Origin: Pirellulaceae bacterium
GTDB taxonomy: Bacteria; Planctomycetota; Planctomycetia; Pirellulales; Pirellulaceae
Direction of reading: 5' to 3'
Length of the DNA: 5,287 nucleotides
Assembly (NCBI GenBank): GCA_013002105.1
Contig: JABDKS010000312.1
Location: 1 to 5,287 of the forward strand
Position 1 is the first letter of the stretch. Every line of letters starts with the position of its first letter. Under the pieces are notes generated by a model. The model made no database searches. It was not told the origin of the DNA and saw only the letters and a program-made list of their open reading frames with translations. Positions 1-5,166 of the stretch are shown here, piece after piece. A program made the translations under genes and the position numbers.

Positions 1-36
1 GGCCGACCCTCCGCAATCGGCCGGTGGGAACCGGCC
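1..36. repeat. Nested inverted repeats, palindromic element
   Basis: Two overlapping perfect stems are present. GGCCGA at 1-6 pairs with TCGGCC at 17-22, and GGCCGGT at 19-25 pairs with ACCGGCC at 30-36 around the loop GGGA. They share bases 19-22, so only one can form at a time in RNA or single-stranded DNA. From memory, a GGCCGGT/ACCGGCC palindrome of this kind recurs between genes in Rhodopirellula-like genomes, but I cannot verify that here. The element may continue beyond the left edge. It does not look coding. Confidence 0.55.
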
Positions 37-70
37 CTACGACTACCACAGCTGTAGCGGATTGGTGTTC

Positions 71-111
71 ACTCTCCCTCCGGGAGAGTCGGCCTCTCGG
101 GGCCGGAGAGG
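71..111. repeat. Two tandem GC-rich hairpins
   Basis: ACTCTCCC at 71-78 and GGGAGAGT at 82-89 form a perfect 8-bp stem with the 3-nt loop TCC. CCTCTC at 93-98 and GAGAGG at 106-111 form a second, 6-bp stem. No T-run follows on either strand, so these are not classical terminators. Together with the palindromes at 1-36 and 203-220 they mark this gene-free block as a cluster of small inverted repeats. Confidence 0.5.
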
Positions 112-202
112 GCTCGCGCAACCCTCCCTCGGGAAACGCTGGTCGAGCGCTCGCCCCATTTGCCGATGAACCCCTCCCCGGAAACTCGCAAGCTCTTTTC
201 CG

Positions 203-220
203 ACCCTCCCGAAGGAGGGT
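203..220. repeat. Short perfect inverted repeat
   Basis: ACCCTCC at 203-209 pairs with GGAGGGT at 214-220 around the loop CGAA, giving a 7-bp stem. It is AT-flanked on the right (AAATTTG) but has no proper T-tract. It belongs to the same palindrome-rich stretch (1-220). Apart from these hairpins I see no gene, promoter or RNA in 1-294. The open frames crossing this region have low-complexity, arginine/proline-rich translations and no recognisable domain. Confidence 0.45.
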
Positions 221-294
221 AAATTTGAATCGTTTTGACTTGTGTCGATACCAATGCGCTTGGAGAGGGTCACATAGGGTACCAATCATATTTT

Positions 295-325
295 AAAAAA
301 ACACGCCAGCGTGAACTGGCGTGTT
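295..325 (-). terminator. Rho-independent terminator of the peroxiredoxin gene
   Basis: Read on the minus strand, ACACGCCAG pairs perfectly with CTGGCGTGT around a 6-nt loop (stem arms at 316-324 and 301-309; an extra A-T pair, 325 with 300, can close it). The second arm runs directly into a T-tract at 300-295. It lies 26 nt past the stop codon at 352-354, the normal position for an intrinsic terminator of that gene. Confidence 0.85.
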
Positions 326-351
326 GAGTCTTTCCAAGTAGGAATCGTTGG

Positions 352-891
352 CTACTTCTTCTTCTTTTCGTCGACGCCCAATTCCTTCAGTTTTGCGGCG
401 ATGGCTTCGCCGTGATCACCGGCACTGACTTTTTTGTCGACGTGCAAGATTTTTCCATCTTTGCCGATGTAGTAGGTCCAGCGATTGGACATGCCACGTG
501 CGTTGAGACATCCGAGGGCCTTGGCGAATGTTTTTTCCGGGTCGCTCAAGATCGGGTAATCCAACTCAAGACTTTTGGCAAAGTCTGTGTTCGTCTTCAC
601 GCTGTCTACGCTGGCGGTAAAGTACGCAACGTCAAACTGACGCAACAGTTCGCCGCTCTCACGGAGCGACTTGCATTCTTTCGTTCAGCCACCGGTGAAC
701 GCTTTGGGATACCAAGCGATCACAACAACTTTCTTGTCTTTGAATTGTTCGCTGGTGTAAGTCTTACCGTCACTGCCGACCAGTTCAAAGGCAGGCGATT
801 GGTCGCCTACACCGACTTCGGCACTTGCTGAATCAGCCATCAGGAACACTGCTCCTATCAAGATACAACTGAGAGTCAAAAATGTTTTCAT
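352..891 (-). CDS. Exported peroxiredoxin with in-frame TGA, probable selenoprotein
   Basis: This is a thioredoxin-fold peroxiredoxin of the AhpC/TSA–Bcp type, which would reduce hydrogen or organic peroxides outside the cytoplasm. It is read from ATG at 889-891 to a stop at 352-354: 179 residues, counting the TGA at 685-687 as residue 69. Residues 1-24 are a signal peptide (Lys-2, hydrophobic core, cleavage after SASA). The catalytic motif is P62-x-x-x-T66-x-x-U69, with the TGA exactly at the peroxidatic cysteine; then T-K-E-C73. R137 (motif RWTYYIG) matches the conserved active-site arginine. Sequence before and after the TGA is in one frame, equally family-like, with no other stop, and a hairpin follows the TGA. 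The tail is lysine-rich (DEKKKK). A weak GGGGA lies upstream of the ATG. The permease gene lies 121 bp upstream on the same strand. Alternatives are a point mutation of a TGC/TGT codon (pseudogene) or a sequencing error; I favour selenocysteine. Confidence 0.82.
640..676 (-). promoter_or_regulatory. Candidate bacterial SECIS hairpin
   Basis: On the minus strand, starting 15 nt after the TGA, GTCGCTC (670-664) pairs with GAGCGGC (658-652) around the 5-nt loop CGTGA (663-659), with six Watson-Crick pairs and one G-U. A lower stem, ATGCAA (676-671) with TTGCGT (645-640), can stack below with a 6-nt bulge on the 3' side. The loop starts 22 nt after the TGA and has G as its second base. As I recall the bacterial SECIS model (short apical loop with a G in its first two positions, about 16-37 nt from the UGA), it fits. 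It lies inside the coding region, as bacterial SECIS elements do. Confidence 0.65.
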
Positions 892-923
892 CAATCGTCC
901 CCGGAAAACGAGTTGAAATTGCT

Positions 924-937
924 GGCGGACGCCCGCC
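924..937. repeat. Small hairpin in the peroxiredoxin leader
   Basis: GGCGG at 924-928 pairs with CCGCC at 933-937 around a 4-nt loop. It lies in the 121-bp gap between the permease stop and the peroxiredoxin start, 33 nt before that ATG. There is no T-tract, so it is not a terminator. It could affect leader folding, or be chance in GC-rich DNA. Confidence 0.25.
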
Positions 938-1012
938 GATTGACGACAGTCTATTCCATCGCCACTGTGAAAGTCCAAGGAAACTGTTTTCGATTTTGAT
1001 GTCGGTACAAAA

Positions 1013-2386
1013 TCAGTGCAGATCGGACTTTTTCGACCGCATTCGATACCAAGGGTAATACAACAGCCCAAAACCAATCGTGATCAATCCGGCGACCGCT
1101 TGTGCGGGCGTCGCAATAGCAGCCAGCGTCGCCGTCAAAAGCGTACCGCCAACAAAAATGATCGGCGGGATTGGAAACCACGGCACTCGCACCTTGGACG
1201 ATTCGCGGCAGTGCAACCAAAACACCAGTCCAACAGTCAGTGCCGCGCTGACGGACAACGTAAACCCGAGGTAGCCAAGCAACTGCTTGAGCGTCGAGAC
1301 GGAGATGACCAACATCGCCAGGACGGCTTGAATCCAAATCGCAACGATCGGAACCTGTCCCTGGAACCGAAATACTCGTGGCAAGAACCCATCGTCCGCC
1401 ATCTTTGCGTACACCCTTGGACCGGTCATCACGAGTGCGGAGACGGATGTGAAGAGCCCGAACAAAATCACGACCCGAATGAAGAGCTCAAATTTCGCTC
1501 CACCGATCGAGCGTGCCGCCAACGTGGCGACATCCGGCTGAAACCGAATCGATTCGATCGACGGGGCAAGCACAAAGATCGCATTGAGCACGATGTAGAT
1601 GACCGTGACAAGCAACGTGCCCATCAACAACGCACGGGGAACGTTGCGCTCGGGCTGCTTGACTTCGCCCGCCACGTAGACTGCGGCATTGAAACCACTG
1701 TAGCTGAGAGAAATCCACATCAGTGACGTGGCAAACGTCAATGCAAACGAAAAAGCCGACGTCGACTCTTTGACGCCTGCCGATGACACGCCCTTGGTGC
1801 CCTGCCAACCGTCCGTTGTCAGTAAGGCCATCACCACAAACGCGGCGATCAACGTTAGCTTCAATAGCACTGCGGCATCCTGCACGCGCGCACCAGGTCG
1901 AACACCGATCGTGTGCAGTGCGGCCGCGAGAACGACTAAACTGATCGCCGCGATCGAAGTCCACGAAGGGGAATCGGGGAATAGATACGACGCAAACGCG
2001 GTGGCGGCAAAAGCGATCGCGCCTGTGAACCCCGCTAACAACGACACCCAACCCGCCATCAACCCGGCAACCGGATGCAACGCGCGAGACAAAAATAGAT
2101 ACTCGCCACCGGATTCCGTGAACTCTCCGGCCAAGGCCCCGTAACAGACCGCCCCGCAAATCGCGATCACGCCGCCGATCAACCAGGCCAGCAATACCAG
2201 CCAGGGCGAACCGAGGTCCCCGATCGTGAACCCGCTGGTTGTGTACACACCCGCACCAATCATGCTAGCAGCGACGAGTGTCGTCGCAGATAGCAGACCA
2301 AGCGGATTGCTGGAGTTGTCGCCAGAACCATCCACAATTGGCGGGGTTTCATCGACACGACTGGAGTCCGATCCAGCAGAATTCAT
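1013..2386 (-). CDS. APC-superfamily amino-acid/polyamine-type permease
   Basis: This is an inner-membrane secondary transporter of the amino acid-polyamine-organocation superfamily; its substrate cannot be read from sequence. It is 457 residues, the usual length, and almost wholly hydrophobic, with about 12 membrane segments starting near residue 28. Visible family marks are GAGVY (44-48), the unwound glycine motif of helix 1 that contacts substrate; FTESGGEY (89-96); YSGFNA...GEVKQPERNVPRAL (229-252), the helix 6 and following loop signature; and GPRVYAKMADDGFLP (322-336), typical of APC exchangers. Residues 1-27 are polar and probably cytoplasmic. I chose ATG at 2384-2386 because the frame stays open upstream but the extra 70 residues are non-family-like and would run into the divergent gene's start. 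No good Shine-Dalgarno precedes it. The peroxiredoxin gene follows after 121 bp without an evident terminator, so co-transcription is possible. Confidence 0.88.
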   Translation of the reverse strand: MNSAGSDSSRVDETPPIVDGSGDNSSNPLGLLSATTLVAASMIGAGVYTTSGFTIGDLGSPWLVLLAWLIGGVIAICGAVCYGALAGEFTESGGEYLFLSRALHPVAGLMAGWVSLLAGFTGAIAFAATAFASYLFPDSPSWTSIAAISLVVLAAALHTIGVRPGARVQDAAVLLKLTLIAAFVVMALLTTDGWQGTKGVSSAGVKESTSAFSFALTFATSLMWISLSYSGFNAAVYVAGEVKQPERNVPRALLMGTLLVTVIYIVLNAIFVLAPSIESIRFQPDVATLAARSIGGAKFELFIRVVILFGLFTSVSALVMTGPRVYAKMADDGFLPRVFRFQGQVPIVAIWIQAVLAMLVISVSTLKQLLGYLGFTLSVSAALTVGLVFWLHCRESSKVRVPWFPIPPIIFVGGTLLTATLAAIATPAQAVAGLITIGFGLLYYPWYRMRSKKSDLH

Positions 2387-2590
2387 TGATGGGCTACTTG
2401 GCGAAATGGACGGGACGATTGCGACAGTTCGATCAATTGCTCGCGTGCGATTGTAGCCCCTTTGTGGTCCAATGAAGGTATATGCGTGTCGATCCATCCG
2501 CAAAAAATATCTGTCCGTACCAGACACCGTCCGTGTGACCAAGCGTACGCCCATCCCATTACAAAAATCACGCCCAAGGGAAACCCTACC
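2387..2590. other. Divergent intergenic region, permease and dioxygenase
   Basis: These 204 bp lie between two genes read outward and must hold both promoters. I see no convincing -35/-10 pair of the sigma-70 type, no strong inverted repeat and no small gene. The frames that run through it are continuations of the flanking genes without family-like sequence. An AAGGGAAA at 2576-2583 is the likely ribosome-binding site of the dioxygenase. Confidence 0.5.
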
Positions 2591-3253
2591 ATGCACCCAT
2601 CACGTCGAACGTTTCTCGCTTCGTCATCGGCAGCCATCGCCACGGGACTCCTTTGGACACCCGGTGCGATGGCCGAACGATTGATTACAACGCCAAAAAT
2701 GACCGAGGGACCTTTCTATCCCGACCGCATGCCTCTGGATACCGACAATGATTTGTTGATGATCAACGATTCGATCAATCCGGGTGTGGGCGAAGTGACG
2801 CACCTGAGCGGACGCATACTGACCGCCAACGGATCACCGGTTCGTAATGCGGTAGTCGAAATCTGGCAAGTCGATGGACGTGGTGTTTACTTGCACAGCC
2901 AGTCCAGCGGCAAACAAAAACGCGACGCGAATTTCCAAGGCTTCGGACGTTTTCTGACCGACAGCAAGGGCCAGTACTACTTTCGCACAGTCAAACCCGT
3001 CCCTTACCCCGGCCGTACACCCCACATTCACTTTGCGATCAATCACGGCGGCAAACGAGTTCTGACGACGCAAATGTTGATCAAGGGGCATCCACAAAAC
3101 GAACGCGATGGCTTGTTCCAACGAATCAAAGATTCGAAGCTGCGTGAAACCATTACTGCGGATTTCAAACCGATCGCCGACTCCAAAATCGGTGAACTCG
3201 CTGTCAATTTTGATCTGGTGTTGGGAATCACGCCGGCAGAGAAGGACGGCTAG
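2591..3253 (+). CDS. Tat-exported intradiol ring-cleavage dioxygenase
   Basis: This is a non-haem Fe(III) dioxygenase of the protocatechuate 3,4-dioxygenase beta / catechol 1,2-dioxygenase superfamily, which opens catechol-type rings between the two hydroxyls. It is 220 residues. All four expected iron ligands are visible: Y100 (GRGVY), Y139 (KPVPYP), and H145 and H147 (PHIH). R142 just before the histidines matches the family's active-site arginine. EIWQVDGRG (90-98), FLTDSKGQYYFRTVKP (121-136) and NFQGFGR (114-120) are family blocks. The N-terminus, with S4-R5-R6-T7-F8-L9 then a hydrophobic stretch ending near AMA (26-28), is a twin-arginine signal, so the folded iron enzyme is probably exported. 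It is a single beta-type chain with no alpha-subunit gene nearby. ATG at 2591 is chosen because it gives the signal peptide and has AAGGGA about 10 nt upstream. The actual substrate is unknown. Its last 26 bp overlap the convergent methyltransferase gene. Confidence 0.9.
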   Translation: MHPSRRTFLASSSAAIATGLLWTPGAMAERLITTPKMTEGPFYPDRMPLDTDNDLLMINDSINPGVGEVTHLSGRILTANGSPVRNAVVEIWQVDGRGVYLHSQSSGKQKRDANFQGFGRFLTDSKGQYYFRTVKPVPYPGRTPHIHFAINHGGKRVLTTQMLIKGHPQNERDGLFQRIKDSKLRETITADFKPIADSKIGELAVNFDLVLGITPAEKDG

Positions 3254-3890
3254 CGCGGCTTTTGAATAGTCCGGACAAAATGTTCGGCCCTTGTTCGCCA
3301 CTTCGCAATCGAATCCCATCTTCGAACGTATTGGTCGTCACGCAATCAAACCCGTAGTGGTTCATCAAATTGCGCAGCGATGAATCGTCAAAGTGATGCA
3401 GATGTTCATCCGGTAGTAGCATGCGCCAATTGCGAAACCAATCGTCACCCAATTCCCGCCATCGGCAAAATGGAACGGCAAGTACCAAATAATCAGTTTG
3501 TAGGTGGCTTAGAAAATCCAAGTCGGGGATGTGTTCCAAGACGTCATACATCGCTGCCACATCCCACCGTCGTTGCAGAGCCTCGTCCCAGTTCATGAAA
3601 GTGACCCCCTCGGGCAGCGGATAGTCCGCAATGTCGCAGCCAACACAAACAGGCACGCCGGTGATCTGTGCCGCTTCGATAAACGTGCCTGTCCCGTAGC
3701 CCACCTCCAGTACCGATTCGGGGATCCGGTCCAACTGCCCCAGCAGCCAACCCATTCGCTGATAACCCAATTTGATCGTTCGGTCACTCAGATCGTCGTA
3801 GTACGACAGGTAGGCTTGGTCATAGACCATCGGTTTGGAGTGCGACTGGTGAATGACACCAAACTCGTCGACGTGATAGTTTTCGATCAC
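3228..3890 (-). CDS. Class I SAM-dependent methyltransferase
   Basis: This is a soluble 220-residue protein with a Rossmann-type methyltransferase fold. The SAM-binding motif I is LEVGYGTGTF (61-70). D86 (GCDIADY) is placed as the acidic residue at the end of strand 2 that binds the ribose. MYDVLEHIPDLDFL (114-127) is the motif IV/post-IV region usual in Methyltransf_11/23 proteins, and LPDEHLHHFDDSSLRNLMNHYGF (159-181) is the typical late block. Such proteins often methylate small molecules, sugars or lipids; the acceptor here cannot be told. The start is GTG at 3888-3890, supported by AAGGAG at 3907-3902 with an 11-nt spacing; no other start codon lies between it and the preceding in-frame stop. 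It is convergent with the dioxygenase gene and overlaps its 3' end by 26 bp. No terminator is seen for either. Confidence 0.85.
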   Translation of the reverse strand: MIENYHVDEFGVIHQSHSKPMVYDQAYLSYYDDLSDRTIKLGYQRMGWLLGQLDRIPESVLEVGYGTGTFIEAAQITGVPVCVGCDIADYPLPEGVTFMNWDEALQRRWDVAAMYDVLEHIPDLDFLSHLQTDYLVLAVPFCRWRELGDDWFRNWRMLLPDEHLHHFDDSSLRNLMNHYGFDCVTTNTFEDGIRLRSGEQGPNILSGLFKSRASRPSLPA

Positions 3891-3901
3891 TTCGGTCTCA
3901 T

Positions 3902-3907
3902 CTCCTT
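3902..3907 (-). promoter_or_regulatory. Ribosome-binding site deciding a GTG start
   Basis: AAGGAG on the minus strand, 11 nt before the GTG at 3890. It is the strongest Shine-Dalgarno match in the window and supports the GTG start of the methyltransferase, since the next in-frame ATG (codon 21) has no such site. Confidence 0.6.
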
Positions 3908-4260
3908 GATGGTCGAATTTGCGTAAGACGAGTCGGAATGGGTCGAGTCCAACGGAAAACGGTCGACGCGTCCCGTATGGCGGGTGATTGCCAGCAACAA
4001 CACGCCAACGGAATGTTATCCCTCATAACCCCAGTGGCGGGATGAACGGACAGGCAGTTCTCGTAATAATCTGCTTTGTGGCTTAGGATAACGAAGCTTG
4101 AAATGTCGTTGCGGTGATTGGTTTCCCGAGTAAACTTTGGCCTCTCATCGTACGGGTGACAATAGGATTTTCCCTGGACTGTACAACATTTGCCGCTGCA
4201 ACGATCCGACGACCCTGGGACCTTGCAATGTACTTATCTCTTATCGCGAAGTAGACGTCC
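3908..4260. other. Gene-free divergent intergenic region
   Basis: About 350 bp between the methyltransferase (read leftward) and the DUF2726-like gene (read rightward). I find no tRNA fold, no long inverted repeat and no terminator. The open frames that cross it have no recognisable domain. It presumably contains the two divergent promoters, but no -35/-10 pair stands out. Confidence 0.45.
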
Positions 4261-4854
4261 GTGGCCCTTCATTGGCTCCGAAAATTTCAATTGTCGATTG
4301 TCCAAAAACAATCGGCTACTGATTCCGCCGGTGACAACACCGATCAGACGGAGCGTGATGACCAATGCATTGATGCCACCCCAGCGTTTGTGACGAAACC
4401 TGTTTTGCAAGCAGACGAGCGAGCCTTTCTGGAACTCCTGCGCACGACGATGGGCGATCAGTTTTGCGTTTGGCCCAAACCGCACCTGTCTGATTTTTTA
4501 TCGCTAATTGACGCCAGTAAGAATTTGGCAGTCGCCATGCGACTGGATCGCAAACGAATTCCGTTTTTGATTTGTGACATCGATTCGCTTCAGCCGATCG
4601 GGGCCGTCCGTGTCAATTTGCAATCGAGTCCGAATGATTGCGAGACTCATGCGACGATGGACAAAGTGCTGGGAAAAGCGGGCCTGCCGGTGATCCATTT
4701 CCTAACACCGGACGACGTGGAGCCCAATGAGTTGCAAACGCAACTGGCCGATGGTTTGAACTTGGATCTGGATCGTCTACCGCTGTTGGAAACACCCGTT
4801 CGAGACGCGACACCCCGCACCCAGACACCACAGCGATCGCTCTTGCCAAATTGA
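4261..4854 (+). CDS. DUF2726-like protein, degenerate nuclease-type core
   Basis: This 197-residue protein is hydrophilic, with no signal or membrane segment. Residues 48-148 resemble DUF2726, a domain thought to have a restriction-endonuclease-like fold: VLQADERAFLELLR (48-61), then CVWPKPHLSDFLSL (69-82), a strand RIPFLICD (99-106), DSLQPIGAVRVN (108-119) and KVLGKAGLPVIHF (135-147). In typical members, as I recall them, the two central strands carry VDFV and an ExD-like acidic pair. Here these read IPFL and VRV, so a catalytic centre seems absent. Residues 1-43 and 170-197 are low-conservation polar tails, the last with TPRTQTPQR. GTG at 4261 is the first start after an in-frame TAG at 4252-4254. 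It lacks a Shine-Dalgarno, and a start at GTG 4390 (residue 44), just before the domain, is possible. Family assignment is from memory of motifs; cellular role is unknown. Confidence 0.68.
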   Translation: MALHWLRKFQLSIVQKQSATDSAGDNTDQTERDDQCIDATPAFVTKPVLQADERAFLELLRTTMGDQFCVWPKPHLSDFLSLIDASKNLAVAMRLDRKRIPFLICDIDSLQPIGAVRVNLQSSPNDCETHATMDKVLGKAGLPVIHFLTPDDVEPNELQTQLADGLNLDLDRLPLLETPVRDATPRTQTPQRSLLPN

Positions 4855-5092
4855 TGCGACCTTGAGGGGCGACATCCACCGACCCGTCAGACCTGCATGA
4901 TCGTCAAGCGAACCGACTGAGCGCGGGAATTGTCATTGCATGGCAACGGTGTTGACAACGTGTTCTGTTCAATTCAGCCATCCGAAAACGGGTTCTAGTG
5001 GTGTACTCCCGGGGTGACTTTCGGTTCCATCGCATGGAGCTTAGAATTGCACCCTTGAACTCACTCGATTGCATCATTGCGAAGTCGAACAA
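4855..5092. other. Non-coding region upstream of the tRNA gene
   Basis: 238 bp between the stop of the DUF2726-like gene and the tRNA. There is no recognisable protein frame. It holds a TTGACA hexamer at 4952-4957 without a matching -10 at 16-18 bp, and a TAGAAT hexamer at 5042-5047. No intrinsic terminator is visible for the preceding gene. Confidence 0.4.
5019..5047 (+). promoter_or_regulatory. Possible promoter of the tRNA gene
   Basis: TAGAAT at 5042-5047 matches the -10 consensus in five of six bases. The hexamer 17 bp upstream (TTTCGG, 5019-5024) is a poor -35. A start near 5054 would give a leader of about 40 nt before the tRNA. Weak, listed because it is the best candidate in the region. 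Confidence 0.25.
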
Positions 5093-5166
5093 GGGGCTGT
5101 AGCTCAGTTGGTTAGAGCTGGGAACTCATAATTCCTAGGTCGCGGGTTCAAGTCCTGCCAGCCCTA
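5093..5166 (+). tRNA. tRNA with anticodon CAT (elongator Met or Ile2)
   Basis: A full 74-nt cloverleaf can be drawn. The acceptor is GGGGCTG (5093-5099) with CAGCCCT (5159-5165), where the first pair is G-U. The D stem is GCTC/GAGC (5102-5105, 5115-5118). The anticodon stem is GGGAA/TTCCT around the loop CTCATAA (5125-5131), anticodon CAT at 5127-5129. The variable loop is AGGTC, and the T arm is GCGGG/CCTGC around TTCAAGT. The discriminator is A5166; CCA is not encoded. It is not the initiator, which would carry three G-C pairs at the bottom of the anticodon stem. CAT can be elongator methionine, or isoleucine tRNA whose C34 is turned to lysidine by TilS to read AUA; sequence by eye does not separate these. 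A T-run follows at 5168-5173 and may help end transcription. Confidence 0.95.

Noticed and set aside
1..220. CRISPR array
   Set aside because: The palindromes differ from one another in sequence and spacing; there are no identical direct repeats with uniform spacers.
24..296. 90-residue plus-strand open frame
   Set aside because: It runs through the cluster of palindromes, has a low-complexity Arg/Pro/Gly-rich translation and no domain, and has no supporting start site.
352..645. Separate 97-residue minus-strand gene starting at TTG 645
   Set aside because: It is the C-terminal part of the peroxiredoxin, in frame with the part upstream of the TGA. There is no ribosome-binding site, and the conserved helix after the active site lies before this start.
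412..831. 139-residue plus-strand open frame
   Set aside because: It is antisense to the peroxiredoxin, shows no domain, and is explained by the codon composition of the real gene.
1016..1726. 236-residue plus-strand open frame
   Set aside because: It is antisense to the permease and its translation is dominated by Arg, Asn, Gln and His, typical of the shadow of a hydrophobic membrane-protein gene.
2387..2596. 70-residue N-terminal extension of the permease
   Set aside because: The frame is open, but the extension has no transporter-like sequence and would overlap the start of the divergent dioxygenase and remove the promoter space.
3891..4028. Coding-like continuation upstream of the methyltransferase GTG
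   Set aside because: The frame stays open for about 45 codons but contains no ATG, GTG, TTG or CTG start, whereas the GTG at 3890 has a good ribosome-binding site.
4137..4322. 61-residue plus-strand open frame in the intergenic region
   Set aside because: It has no recognisable domain or convincing ribosome-binding site, and it overlaps the start of the DUF2726-like gene in another frame.
4952..4957. TTGACA as a -35 box for the tRNA
   Set aside because: It matches the consensus perfectly, but no acceptable -10 hexamer lies 16-18 bp downstream.
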